64,000 nucleotides of DNA from Labyrinthula sp. Ha. Taxonomy: Eukaryota > Sar > Bigyra > Labyrinthulida > Labyrinthulaceae. Below are positions 21,966 through 33,332 of this stretch, piece by piece; positions within the stretch are counted from its first letter, which is position 1, and each line of letters starts with the position of its first letter. The notes below the pieces were generated by a model, which searched no databases, was not told the DNA's origin, and saw only the letters and a program-made list of their open reading frames with translations. The position numbers and the translations under genes are program-made. The stretch is from contig JAALGZ010000083.1 in NCBI GenBank assembly GCA_015227615.1, positions 1 through 64,000 of the forward strand, given 5' to 3'.

Positions 21966-23477
21966 TCACATACAATATGCAGAAGGTTAGTTTTGCAAAC
22001 GTTATATTGGGCATATAGGCTAAGTAACAAGTTCAACTACAATGAACTCCAAAGCTTCATATAATTTAAACTAACCGACGTGAAGCTTCCTACCTTTGGA
22101 AAACGAGTACCACTTAGAGCCAATCTAATTGGTAACTATGTTAAACTCATTTGCGTGTAATTAAAGCCGGAACAAACTATATTTAAATAAATCTATTCTA
22201 AAATTCTCTCGCTAAAGGATTTTCCTCAGGCTAAAAAACATATTTAGAATTCTTTACTCTCAACTTTAGCCAAGCAAATCCAGCACCTTTAATTAATTAA
22301 TTTAGTAAACTCAGGTTATGGTGGCATAGTCTTGATCCGTCAGATATGGGAGCAGGATTAATATATTTTGCATGCTTGATAATCCTCTCCTAGGTTTAAT
22401 AACCGCAGTTTCAGTTGCCTATGTTAATCTCCGCAAAAACTAATGGAAGAGTGGTTATTAAGGAACGGAAGTATAATTTCGCATAAACTAAAAAAGAAGA
22501 AGTTAGAATGAAACAAAAATAAAGAAAAACCAGAATGTATAGCATCTCCAACTACTACTCAGTTAAATGAGAGCTAACGAAAATAAACAGATCACCCAAA
22601 TTAACTTTCATCTTCCAAAGCCCCTGAACAAGAAAGTTCGATGGAAACCCATTTGCTTTAGTTGTTTCTACTATGCAAAGCTGACTTCTAGTACCATTTT
22701 GGTATTTGCCAGCCCAAACAAGATCAAAAAAGATATACTGGTATCTCCTAAAAGCAGTGAATTTCCCCTTTTAATACTCTCTGTGGTACTTTTTCAAAAT
22801 ACTTAAGTATATCGATTGAACTTTTCTTTATTATTACGACACATACATTTTGAGTTATTAAGAGCTTAGACCTATCCTGATGACAAACCAAAGGTAAAAT
22901 AAGTATATCCAGATAGAATAGAGCTGCATTACATTTTCATGAACTTTGTTTCTTGGAGTTCAAAATATTTTTTCGTAAGTCTTATTGACCTGAAAACCTT
23001 TTCGTTGTGGTTTAGTTCATCCTGTTTCAATTTGACTCCTTTGTCTCTGAGTCTAGTTCCAAACTTATGAGAGAGATTAGAGTATTTCTCATTTTGGTGG
23101 GGATACTGTTAGTTTAGGAAGGTGAAACTATGGTTCTGATGTTAACTTTTCCAGATTAAGTTTTCCTATACTAATTAGACTACGTCTACCCCATGATTGT
23201 AAAATTGGTAATTACTGACTACAGCTGAATATCCACTCGAAGCTGAGTTTCTTAATTTTCGCCTTGTTAATTTGAATATGAACTTAAGCAATAAATTCTT
23301 GATTGTTGTTAGCAAAGAACTTTTGAAAAGTCTAGTTTCTTAATATTCTTGTCTAATATTCCAATAAGTGTATTTTGCAATGTCTAAAATAGCCGTTGGA
23401 AAAATTTAAACGTTAGAATATTGTGGGAAAAACAAACGGCTAAAAAGTTTTCAACAAAAAATAATCGTTTAAAAAGA
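21966..23477. other. gene-free stretch
   Basis: No supportable gene. Near its right end, AAACGTTAG lies about 60 bp before the ATG at 23478, a motif also seen before some other genes here. Confidence 0.5.
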
Positions 23478-23972
23478 ATGAAGAAAAGAGGAAAGAAAAA
23501 AACTCAAGAAGAGTTGAGTGTTCCTCTGACACCAAGCTCTAGTGGAAACGATAAGAGTTCAGAAGATGAAGAAGCTTTGAGAATTGTTGTTGATAGTTTT
23601 GTTGATAAGAAAAGAGAAAAGTTGGAGAAGAAGCTTGTAACAGCTGGTCGATCCATTAAGAAAAATATTAAATCAAGAGTGGAAAGCTGCATGAAAGAGT
23701 TTTATGAAATCGATTGCGAAATGTCTTTGGTATTATACGAAAAAGAAATGAAGAAGAGAAAGGTTGAACTCCAAAAAGTATTGGACAATTTACACCAAAG
23801 TGAACAACTTCTCCAAAAAAAAGAAGACGAAATAAATGTGTTTAAGAAGAAGTTCAAAGAGAAGAAGAGCCAATTTTTCCTTCAGTGGGATACAACTTCA
23901 AAGGCATTCCTGGACAGAATTTTACAAGAAAATGAACAAATATCAACACAATTGCGCGCAGCCACCAACTAG
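23478..23972 (+). CDS. basic coiled-coil protein, 164 aa
   Basis: The first ATG is at 23478; in-frame sequence before it has none. The N-terminus is very basic (KKRGKKK, nuclear-localisation-like), followed by a Ser/Asp/Glu linker (SSSGNDKSSEDEE). Residues about 40-155 are a long heptad-rich helix (KKREKLEKKL, EKEMKKRKVELQKVLDNLHQ, FKEKKSQFFLQWD). No enzyme motif is present. The overall shape (basic tail, acidic patch, coiled coil with QWD near the end) faintly recalls chromosome-axis proteins of the SYCP3/Cor1 kind, but the match is too weak to assign. Cytochrome b5 follows about 250 bp downstream on the same strand. Confidence 0.7.
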   Translation: MKKRGKKKTQEELSVPLTPSSSGNDKSSEDEEALRIVVDSFVDKKREKLEKKLVTAGRSIKKNIKSRVESCMKEFYEIDCEMSLVLYEKEMKKRKVELQKVLDNLHQSEQLLQKKEDEINVFKKKFKEKKSQFFLQWDTTSKAFLDRILQENEQISTQLRAATN

Positions 23973-24219
23973 AACAATTCTGATGAGCTCTTTGCAAGAC
24001 TTAAAGAATCAACTTCTTATATACTCACGATGTGTCTTTTTGCTTTTTGCCTGTGTACATATGTAGTTGTAATCTAACGGTTAAAAATACGACCATCGTC
24101 ATTGGTGGATAACAGTTCAAAATGTAGCAGTTTAAAACTGTATCAGCGAATAAGATCTATTTCCGACGTTTGAAACTTTTCCCCGAAAAACAAAGATAAA
24201 CAAGAAAACACTAAGAAGA

Positions 24220-24447
24220 ATGCCAAGCCTAACAGAAGTTGCAAAACATAAATCATCTGACGATTGCTGGATTGTTATAAGTGGTCAGGCATATAATGTA
24301 ACAGAGTTTCTGGACGAGCACCCCGGTGGGAAGAAAGCGATCTTAATGTACGCAGGAAAAGATGCTACTGCTGAGTTTGAGATGTTACATAAACCAGAGA
24401 TCTTAACAAAATATGCAAAAGAATTCTTAATTGGCAAGATAGAGTAA
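24220..24447 (+). CDS. cytochrome b5 domain protein, 75 aa, no membrane anchor
   Basis: A complete small heme-binding domain: DDCWIVISGQAYNVTEFL, then HPGG with axial His34, then the second axial His57 in FEMLHKPEI. It ends at IGKIE with no hydrophobic tail, so it is a soluble, single-domain b5 rather than the tail-anchored ER form. Such domains carry electrons to desaturases, hydroxylases or sterol enzymes; the partner here is unknown. The start is fixed by the ATG at 24220, which follows an A-rich, T-poor leader, and the protein begins where b5 domains usually do. Confidence 0.93.
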   Translation: MPSLTEVAKHKSSDDCWIVISGQAYNVTEFLDEHPGGKKAILMYAGKDATAEFEMLHKPEILTKYAKEFLIGKIE

Positions 24448-24688
24448 AGAAAGTCACAAAAGTCAATGCTTAGCTACCTGTAATTACTAACATTGCCTTA
24501 CTAATACTTTCCTTTCTCCAAGTACTCTTCTTCCAAGGCCATAAGGCCCAAACTTGGTCAACAACTGATTGCCCAAAAGTTTATCGAATAAAGCCGAAAG
24601 CACGTTCGCCTAGAGCGGGTACTTACCAGATTCTTCCCTACAATTTACACAGTACGACACAATCTCGGCAAAGTTCACCACAGTAAAG

Positions 24689-24919
24689 TCCGGTAAACCG
24701 GAGAAAACAACCGGGAATAAGTGGTTTGTGTAGTGTGGAGAACACTGTATGCATCCGATTTTGTAATCGTATGTCAGTTATTGGAAATTGAAGGGAAACC
24801 TCTCAAATTATTCACTCAAGCCATGAGAGCTTTTTGATCCTTATTCGTTCAAGCCAAAAAGTAAAAAAAAACAAGAAGACGCAAAAGTTATTCAGTTATC
24901 CGGCTTTCAGTACCCGGAT
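24689..24919. promoter_or_regulatory. CCGG inverted repeats upstream of the HTH gene
   Basis: In the 634-bp spacer between cytochrome b5 and the gene at 25082 there is a perfect inverted repeat TCCGGT-AA-ACCGGA (24689-24702). A second one has arms ATCCGG (24898-24903) and CCGGAT (24914-24919) with a 10-nt loop. A single AACCGGG lies near 24709. The area looks richer in G and C than the gene-poor DNA around it. A binding site for a dimeric regulator, perhaps the HTH protein itself, is inferred. Confidence 0.4.
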
Positions 24920-25081
24920 ATGAGCAGAAGGAAAAAGAAAAGTAATTGTTCAGGTATAGTGTTTTTTGAAGAATCTTTCAAGTCCTTTTATCTTTATTTA
25001 TCTCTGCAAACGAAAAAGGAACACGCACGAGAAACGCTCAAGTTATTAGGCATCACTCTCTCTTCTCTGCTACTCTAGCGA

Positions 25082-26605
25082 ATGCTCTTGACTTCTATTG
25101 ATTCTATACAAGAAGACAGCCTTTTCTCAAATTCAACTTATAGAACCTCTGTTAAGCTTGAAGATTCAATGGAACCTGACTCTGAACCTGAACAACAAAG
25201 AAATCAACAGAAAAACAATCCTCAACAACAAACTTCCCAAAAGCGTTCTGCTAATATCTCAACGGATACTTCTTTCCCACCTGGCCAAACGACTTCCAGC
25301 CACGGCTACTCGTTTGACTATGGTGTAGAACAATATGGACAGCCGAACCAAGCCACACCAAACCAAACGGCTTTCACCCCAATGTCTCTATCAACTCCTA
25401 ATCCCATGGGTCGCGCTTTTAGCTTTAGTAGCTCTGGGCTAGCTGGGTTCCCATCCCCAAGAAATGTTCCACCTCAGCCACCTTTACTAACTACAAAGCA
25501 AACTAGAAAATCAATTTACGACGCACAGAGTTTCCTGGGTTATCACCGGAATAATCCCGTCCCGAATTTTACTGGGTTCCCAAATACTCCACAGAACCAA
25601 CATACAAGTTTCCAGCAGCAGATGCACAATTTACAACAACTTCAAAGTTTAGGAGGGTATCAGTATGGTGAAACTATGTTTCAAGGTTTATCTATGAGAG
25701 AGCAAGAAGACTTAAATAAAAGAGGTACGTCAATATCAGCTGAAGATAGAAAACCACCTACAGAAGAAGAACTTGTGTTTTACAGGAATCACATTAATAT
25801 CCTTCACTCTCTTATTGTTTACAACGTTCAATATCTGACTTTTTTTCCTCAGAAAGATTGGCTCAATATTTTCAATCAGATTGTGAATTCTTTACCAAGA
25901 ACTTTAAATCAAACACACTTTTCTCATATGACCGAAATAAAGCAAGAACAAGCTGAAGCTGACTCTCTACTGCCTCCTTATTTAGCACGCCCTTCTCATC
26001 TCTCTCTTCCTTTGTCCGTTAAAACTTCAGAATCTGAAGCTAAAGAAACTCAACGGACAAAATATGTTCGCGAGACTATCGAGGGTAGATTACCACAAAA
26101 AATAGTTGAAGGAATAAAATCTTTGACACAGTTCCAAAAAACTTTATCTAGAAATAAGTGTCGAGAAGTGCTTGGTTTCTACAAGCTTGTGTTAGATAAT
26201 AGAAATCAAAGTCGACTTTCCACTGCGCAACAGTTAGAAGCATCAAGTACATATGTGGTTCGAACAATACTTAATTGGGCAAGAGAGTATCAAGTGAATG
26301 GAGGTTTGTTTAATAAGAGTAGAATTGGAAAGCATAAGAGAGTAACCTTACTTTCTGATCCAGCCTTTCAGGAGGCTTTGATTGCATATAGTAGAAGAGT
26401 GAAAGAAGAAACTGGTGATGAAATTAGTGTGGATAAAGCCAGTCAGTGGATTAAGGAGTATCATGCAAAGCAAGTTGAACTAGCTGGTGCTAATGGTGAT
26501 GGAGAATTACCTGGTCCACCATCATCTAGGGCAACTGTACATAGGTGGTTGAAAATCTTAAATATTCAGTTGGGGTCTCGAGGAAAGAAAAAGAGTCATA
26601 GATAG
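25082..26605 (+). CDS. Gln-rich protein with C-terminal helix-turn-helix region, transposase-like
   Basis: 507 residues. The first 200 are low in structure and rich in Gln, Asn, Pro and Ser, like transcription-factor activation regions. From about residue 355 on there are two helix-turn-helix-like blocks: LSTAQQLEASSTYVVRTILNWA, a basic linker GKHKRVTLL, and SRATVHRWLKILNIQLGSRG close to the end, finishing with a Lys/Arg tail. This arrangement resembles the DNA-binding half of DDE transposases in which the HTH is followed by a catalytic domain, but here the protein stops directly after the HTH. A domesticated transposase acting as a regulator is inferred; a plain transcription factor is the alternative. 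CCGG inverted repeats lie in its upstream region. Confidence 0.75.
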   Translation: MLLTSIDSIQEDSLFSNSTYRTSVKLEDSMEPDSEPEQQRNQQKNNPQQQTSQKRSANISTDTSFPPGQTTSSHGYSFDYGVEQYGQPNQATPNQTAFTPMSLSTPNPMGRAFSFSSSGLAGFPSPRNVPPQPPLLTTKQTRKSIYDAQSFLGYHRNNPVPNFTGFPNTPQNQHTSFQQQMHNLQQLQSLGGYQYGETMFQGLSMREQEDLNKRGTSISAEDRKPPTEEELVFYRNHINILHSLIVYNVQYLTFFPQKDWLNIFNQIVNSLPRTLNQTHFSHMTEIKQEQAEADSLLPPYLARPSHLSLPLSVKTSESEAKETQRTKYVRETIEGRLPQKIVEGIKSLTQFQKTLSRNKCREVLGFYKLVLDNRNQSRLSTAQQLEASSTYVVRTILNWAREYQVNGGLFNKSRIGKHKRVTLLSDPAFQEALIAYSRRVKEETGDEISVDKASQWIKEYHAKQVELAGANGDGELPGPPSSRATVHRWLKILNIQLGSRGKKKSHR

Positions 26606-29600
26606 GTTTCTTATTAATGTGTTTTTGTTGTTAGACAACCTGTCGCTTTTGTTGGATAGACTCTGTGTTGTTGAAGATGTTGTGAAGATGTCAGAAACAA
26701 ATATACTTTATTATTATTTTGTTAGATTTATTGTCAGGGGAAATAGACTATTATATTGGTGCATATAAATGCGTAAACATATCTTGCGAACTCCTCTTCT
26801 GTTTCTTTATTGGGTTTTATTAATTACGGATCATGCTGGTAGAAGAGAAATACTTATCAAACTCAAAACATATTGAGAGGATTAATACTGCAACTTTTCT
26901 TCTAATAAACCTACAAAATATCGTTATTAGGCTCAATGTAATTCTTGAAAGTACTAGCTTAGCGTAACCAACAGTTTTCACAACGTGATGTGACCTTTAG
27001 TTGCAAGCTGCTCTGTTAAATTAAACTATCGGTACAACCACCAGAATGAGGAATCTCGTGGTATATGCAGTCACATTTCTGTACTTTAAGGGAAAACCCT
27101 CTCACAGACTTCTAGCACAATTTGATTATACACAATCTGTAACACTTATGAGATGCAGAAACGAAAAAACAATTGATGTAATGATAAGGTTTGATGGGAA
27201 TGAGAAAAGCCCCAATTTTTATGAAAGAAGGAAACAGTTATGACAATAAGCCATTTTCCAAGAAATGTATCATGTACTTCCTTTGTCAACTCCTAATTAA
27301 TCGGTGAAGACTATGGATTTATGAAACTACTTAAAATCTCTGCGTGGACAAACAAAATCTATCATTTAGAGTGGTGATAAACTAATTTACTTTCCTTAAT
27401 GAACTCCCTAAGCTTATGTATTTATTTTAATATGTGTCTTTAGTTAGTTGGGTAATACACTTTAGTGTATCAGCTAAGTATTATGGCAGTATTTAACTCA
27501 TTTTGAATGACTCTTCCATTTTCATTCTCTAATGAATACTAAGAACTTAAGTTATTGATTTACTTTGGACTCAAGCGGTTTGTTATAAATTGTAGAAAAG
27601 TTTATTTGCTATTGGTCGCAAAGTTCAGATATTGCAGTTATTATTATTAGCTTATCAATTAGGTTCTCAAAACAACACATGACCACTCTAATTCTCACTG
27701 TGTTATATAAAACATGACGCAACAACAATCACGTATGATTGTAACTTCTCAAATATTCCATAAATGAAAAGGAACTCTGTTACATTACTCAGGATCGTAA
27801 GTCATTCCTAAAGCTGAGACATATCTGGCAAATTTTTGTTCTACATGAAGTGATAGACTGGGCCTTCATTTTGCATTGCTTCTTGCTTAACGAAGAAAGC
27901 TAAGATTTATCTATTTACTTCTGTGCTTTCACTAAGGAAGAGGTTTTATATACCGCAAGAGAATAAGATGACCTTGGCTAAACCAATATATGGATACTAG
28001 TTCGTTTGAATACTAGAGAACACTAGGCTTATAGGCTACCATCGGCATAACGTCAGAGAGTGTAAAAGATAATATGCTGTGTTATTACTTAGGATGTCAT
28101 TTTAAATTCTTGAGAAACCACACGTCAAGATTTCAGAATTGTTCACTAAATCTAACTAATCCAGATGTTTACCCCAGCTTATATTAGTGAGACAGATGAG
28201 TTTCGATTATTATTATACAAATTTAACCTGTATCACGCATAGAGGCTGCCTTCGTCACTCAGCCTTACTGTAACTACACTGCTTTAACGGTTCCAGAGGA
28301 GAAAATGAAAATTAATATGTGCTTATTTTTAATTTTAAAGAAGTCTCTTGTTTACCCTTGTTTGAGAAAAATAATATAAGAGTACAAACTGGGCCTGTGT
28401 GATTGTGTCGCTGTGGCAGACGTAAAAATATTTAAGAAATCTTGTAGAATATCTACAAATTCGCTGTCCAAACATATATAAATTTCGCAATTTTCTCCTC
28501 CTTATAATGTTTGAGCGTCGCCAAAGTTATGCAAAGAAAATGATGTGGTCATTTTGATTTCGAAGGCACTTAACTTGTAGAAAGAGAATATCTTCAAAAT
28601 GTATCTGCAGTTTTGAAAAAAACACTTCCCTTCCATTAATAGTTCACCATATGCCATCGTTTGTTAACTGCAGAATATACTTAGCAGTTGAACAAATCTC
28701 ATAAATTTCTATTAGTTAAGCCTAGATTATTTTTCTTAAAATTTTAAAATTCTTAATTTGTTTGCACATACTCATGGACATTAGTTTATTGTTACAACCT
28801 CGCCCTTTTCTACCTTCATTTAACGGGTTGATACTTATTGTAACTTTGTTCCTTATAATATTTGTGAGGAGAAAACACATTGGGTGAAACTTTAGGAATT
28901 GTACACTCTTCAAAATTTACAAGTCAACACATACTTTATTCGGATTGATATGAACAGTCATTGTATATAGTCAAACATAATAAAGATATCTCGCTTTCAT
29001 TTATCCATCTCAAGTTTATGAACTGTGCAGTTTCTTGCATTTATATTGATCTAACACAGCTTTCCAAGATATTTTCTCTTTCGTAACATCATTCTTCATT
29101 AGTACCAGCGGTGTTGAGCTGTGTTTACTACTCTTTACTTAAAATGCTTATAGATAGAACCTGTCTCAGAGATTTTTCTCTTTTGTCTAAGAAGCAGGAA
29201 ATATATCTAGTAGGCATATTCATCTAACATAGCCAAGAGAGCCTTTGGCAGCTAAGAAATAAGAAAACTTTGGGTCATATTATGAATTACGCTTAGATTT
29301 GGACTTCAAGCGTTTATATAGATGTTCCATTATGAAGCCAGAAGGTGGATTTTTGACCTTGTAGTTAAGTTATACCATGACTCTAATGCAATAGTTCATT
29401 GAATTGAACAATGCTCCTTGAAGAAATTTATGAGAAACAGAAGAGTTTAACCATTGTAGAATTATAACAGAAACACGATTACGGTTGCGATTGTGCATAT
29501 ATTTTATATTTTGCTTATGCTTGAATAATATTTTCTGAATGTTATGTTTAAATACTAAATTGTCGTTAGCATTACATACACCAATAATACCGTTTTTAAT

Positions 29601-31584
29601 ACACACAATAATTCTTAATTTGCAAAATTAACTAAACCTAATTCATTAATCACCTAACTTAAGCAGAGTTTGAGCAATATTCATAGTAAAATATGCATTT
29701 ACATGGCTCTACGCTTAGGTGCATATCCTAACTACGAGCTAATTACTAGTATTGATATTAGCACAGAATTAACTTTAAAATTTCAAGATTTATTGCAGTT
29801 TTGTCACGCCCATCAATATTAATTTAGCCTATGTTTCAAGGCAAAAAATGGAAGCAAAATGTTAATTCATTAAAAAACTATTATCTAATCTTGCTATAAT
29901 TGGCTACAATTTGTTCTCTTCATCAAAATTAATTATTCAGACTGTAGTTATAGGTTCATTAGTAAATGTGTATAAGAACTTGAACCAACAAGAAAACAGA
30001 ACCATGATTATTATGCCATAGTATTGTAGAGTCACTCTATCACCAATTGTGCATATTTCAATAAAGAAGTTCTACTGTAATATGTTAAATCACTAAGCTT
30101 TTCTCAGGGTATCAATATTATTTAATGTGATAAGAACGAGGTTATATTTTCCTTAAAGTAAAATACGGAAGCCTAATCGTAGATATTACTGAATTTACTT
30201 CGTTGAAACTTTTAATAAGAATTTTTACCAACCAAACAATATCTGTGGAGAAGAAAGTTTTTATATTAAAATTTTGTAGAGTTATGATACCTGTAGGTAA
30301 CTCCACTCTAACACAGCCAGAAAACTAATTACCCCTATCCTCTATATCTACATAAGGATATGTAAATGTGTTTAAATAGCTTGAAAGCACTCTAAGAAAA
30401 CTTCAAGATTATATAAGTAACGACCTATAACTCGTAGTAGTTCTGGAGATATCCAAGTTTTACGATTTGTTGTTTACGGGGCTCATGAATTCGTAAAGAA
30501 GTATTATGTACAATTGCACCAATTGTGCAAAATGTAAAATTGTGTTAAAATTGTGTAAAGTATAAAAAGTCAGTAAGGAAAGAGTCGTAAGCTTTGACTG
30601 CTTAGTCTCTGCCTAACCAGTTTAATGGTTTGCGGTTTGTAATGCCGCTCACAAAACTTACTTGCTTCATGTTAATCTTTAATACTTACCAAGAAAAAAG
30701 ATGATATATATAGAATATTAGAGATTTCCTTAATAGAGTGAAAGTTTATACTAAAGCTTAAGCATTGTACAAGTCATCTCTATGCAGATTATAGAGTTCT
30801 TCGGAAACTTATAACCCACTACAACTAACCATCAATAGCCACAAGTACGGCTTTACACCTTGCTTTGGGTTTGGCAAAAATTATACTAAAGATTAAACTA
30901 ACCAAATATATCCTAGGAAAATTTTGAATAACATCTTTGCATAATTAGTCAGTTAGTCGTATTTATTGTTAGTAGGGGCTTCTTATGATATATGAGATCA
31001 AGGCGGAGGTTGAACGTGGGACCTATTAACCATGTAACTTATGACGTGGTATGAAATCTTTTAAAACATTAATAAATATATATGCATTTAGTTGTTTATA
31101 TTCTTCTTTTTGGTGTTTTTTTATTATCTGGCCTCATAGTATTGCTTAGCAAACGCCTGTAGATTTCTGTGTTGTAGAATATGTTAGAACATTATCAAGA
31201 GTTAAACCTGTATGTAATAAGAGCATATGATCTCTTAAGATAATAATATTCACTTATTTAAGAGAAATAAGACAATTAACTGCTTCTTCCATTGTCTAAA
31301 GCAGACATAGCATTTCTGTGGTTTGCCTAATGTTTTTTGTGGATGACAAACAAAATAGTCAGAGCCACACCTTTGTCAAGACTCCAATTTTTCACGGCAT
31401 AAATTATAAGATTTAAATTTCATTCTCTTTTTGTTTATGATTTTTTTATTAACTTTTCTTAAGTCTCCTATTTCTATTTCATGTATGGATCCATTGTTCT
31501 ACAAGCTGCTATCTAATCTTTCTAAGGAATCTCTTGACTACAATATTGTATTACTAGATCTTGAAATATTCAAATCAATCGACA
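26606..31584. other. gene-free stretch
   Basis: About 5 kb of AT-rich DNA. None of the short frames has recognisable domains or consistent coding character. No tRNA, rRNA or tandem repeat was found by eye. Confidence 0.5.
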
Positions 31585-32322
31585 ATGAGTCTGAGTACAG
31601 ATAACATGAGTTCTTACTATGTTCTCTCGATGTTGTCGTTTATAACTCTTTCTTTGATGCTTTATTTTCTCTATAAAATATTAAAAAATATTCCTGAACC
31701 TGTTCAACAACCTCAAATTCCAGAACCAACCTCGGCCAACTCAGTTAATCCAACTCAGCTAAACTCAAGATCACTTCGTAGAAGAAACCCCAATCTTTCA
31801 CAGAGGGAAATAACTGAATATCAAAATTATCGATCCCTTCTTTCTGAGCAGCAGAAGGCAAAATATAACTTTAATAAAGCCCGAAGACAAGAAGAAAGAG
31901 CTGCAAGAAGAAGAGAAGAGGAAAAGCAGCAAAGAAAACTCGACCGTTTAGAAGAGAAAGAATATTCTAGAAGAAAAAAAGTATTTGAAAATTTAGAGAA
32001 GAGAAATAAACAACAATATGATGAATTAGAAGATATCGTTCAGTATATAAGGAAATACAGAGTTGTAGATTTTGCTGATCTGGATAATAAGTATGCAGAA
32101 GCAAAAGATACCAAGAGCTTGGTAAGATATTTGTTAAGGATCAATATTTTAAAAGGATATTTTGTGGGGAAAGAAAAATTTGTGGAGATGAGTGAGGATG
32201 AAAAAGGAAGAATATTAGAGTTTATTCAGGAGGAAGGAAAGGTAAATACTAAAGATGTTGAAAGGTTTGTTTTTGAGAAAATTTTCCATGAACCTGGTTT
32301 TAAAAAAAGTATTCTACAGTGA
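31585..32322 (+). CDS. DDRGK1: DDRGK1/UFBP1-like ER membrane protein (UFMylation)
   Basis: 245 residues from ATG 31585; the frame before it has no ATG. There is one N-terminal membrane helix (about residues 10-28, SMLSFITLSLMLYFLYKIL), a Pro/Ser linker, a long Arg/Glu helix (RRQEERAARRREEEKQQRK), then a winged-helix C-terminal domain (IVQYIRKYRVVDFADLD, ILEFIQEEGKVNTKD). This order and the last domain match DDRGK1, the ER adaptor of the UFM1 ligase complex. The name-giving DDRGK motif is not kept: the site reads FVGKEKF. The family call therefore rests on architecture and the flanking motif. It converges on PEX2 with 4 bp between stops. No intron. Confidence 0.75.
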   Translation: MSLSTDNMSSYYVLSMLSFITLSLMLYFLYKILKNIPEPVQQPQIPEPTSANSVNPTQLNSRSLRRRNPNLSQREITEYQNYRSLLSEQQKAKYNFNKARRQEERAARRREEEKQQRKLDRLEEKEYSRRKKVFENLEKRNKQQYDELEDIVQYIRKYRVVDFADLDNKYAEAKDTKSLVRYLLRINILKGYFVGKEKFVEMSEDEKGRILEFIQEEGKVNTKDVERFVFEKIFHEPGFKKSILQ

Positions 32323-32326
32323 TGGT

Positions 32327-33169
32327 TTAAATTGAATCAACAAAAGAATAGGATGAAACTGTTTTACCGCAAGCAACTTCTGGACATGAGCGCATCTTGT
32401 AAACAGTTTGGAAGTAAACCAAACAACTATAGCAAGCTAAATGAGCGCATGATTTGAGTTCACACACCGTGTAAATATTAGATTCTTCCTTTTTGCAAAA
32501 GGCACATCTCCTTAGATCTATTTCCTTTGCGGCGTTATTCAATAGTGTATACTTCCTTTTATTCATTTCTAGAACTAAGTTTTTCTTAGGAAATATATTT
32601 TGAAGTTTGGGAATTGATAAGTATAAGCTAAAGGAAGATAAGAGTTTAATGAAGGTAAGAAGTAGATCAGATGCGTACTCAAACAATAACTCTTGTGATA
32701 TTAAGTCAAAAGCCAAATGTGCAGGGGATCTAAGTCTGGCATTTTTTATTGATATTCTAAGAAATCTATCCGTAAGAGATCGAAATTTTCCATACTTCAA
32801 AAAAAAAAGGAAGTTTAAGAGTTGAGCAAGTTTCAAGTATTTGTCAAGTCGGTATTTTATCTCTGAGGAAGCATAAAAGTAAGGTAAGAAAATAGAAATA
32901 GGAAGATGCAACAATTTTTGCAGAGATGAAGTTTTATTATATTTCAAGTTATGTATAAAATCACCTGGTGTTTGTTTGTTCCTTCCAAAAGTAAGTAACC
33001 AAAGAAAAATATCCACAATTAACTTCGTCTCTCGTCTGTAACGCTCAAAAAATGATATATTTCTATTTGATATACGAGATATAGCAAAATTAAATTGATT
33101 AACAAGTATGTTATTAATTCTTTGATTTAAGTCAAGCGCATCTATTTGAGATGCTTTGGGAATTTTCAT
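32327..33169 (-). CDS. PEX2: peroxin PEX2, RING E3 ubiquitin ligase subunit
   Basis: 280 residues from ATG 33169 (upstream in-frame sequence has no ATG). The N-terminal Pex2/Pex12 domain is clear: KIPKASQIDALDLNQRINN, then FLWLLTFGRNKQTPGDFI, matching the family pattern QLDA...L and TPG. The C-terminal RING has CAFC, CELKSCAHLACYSC and SCPEVAC, in the order expected for a zinc-binding RING. PEX2 forms, with PEX10 and PEX12, the peroxisomal membrane ligase that ubiquitinates the import receptor PEX5. Hydrophobic stretches in the middle fit a membrane protein. It is tail-to-tail with the DDRGK1-like gene. Confidence 0.9.
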   Translation of the reverse strand: MKIPKASQIDALDLNQRINNILVNQFNFAISRISNRNISFFERYRRETKLIVDIFLWLLTFGRNKQTPGDFIHNLKYNKTSSLQKLLHLPISIFLPYFYASSEIKYRLDKYLKLAQLLNFLFFLKYGKFRSLTDRFLRISIKNARLRSPAHLAFDLISQELLFEYASDLLLTFIKLLSSFSLYLSIPKLQNIFPKKNLVLEMNKRKYTLLNNAAKEIDLRRCAFCKKEESNIYTVCELKSCAHLACYSCLVYFQTVYKMRSCPEVACGKTVSSYSFVDSI

Positions 33170-33332
33170 TTTCACTTCTTTTTCTTCCTTCAGCCAATAA
33201 AAAAATATTCTAACCAATCATATTGTGGGTTCGCATTTATATCATAAAGATAAAATAATAACTTGTACTATATTCAAACTTAAATCATGTAAACAATTTT
33301 TTCAATTAAAATTTATATTTAATATTATTAGT

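Noticed and set aside
23421-23477. Upstream extension of the coiled-coil gene
   Set aside because: It would begin with TTG. The first ATG is at 23478, and the same logic was used for 31585, 33169, 38184 and 10056.
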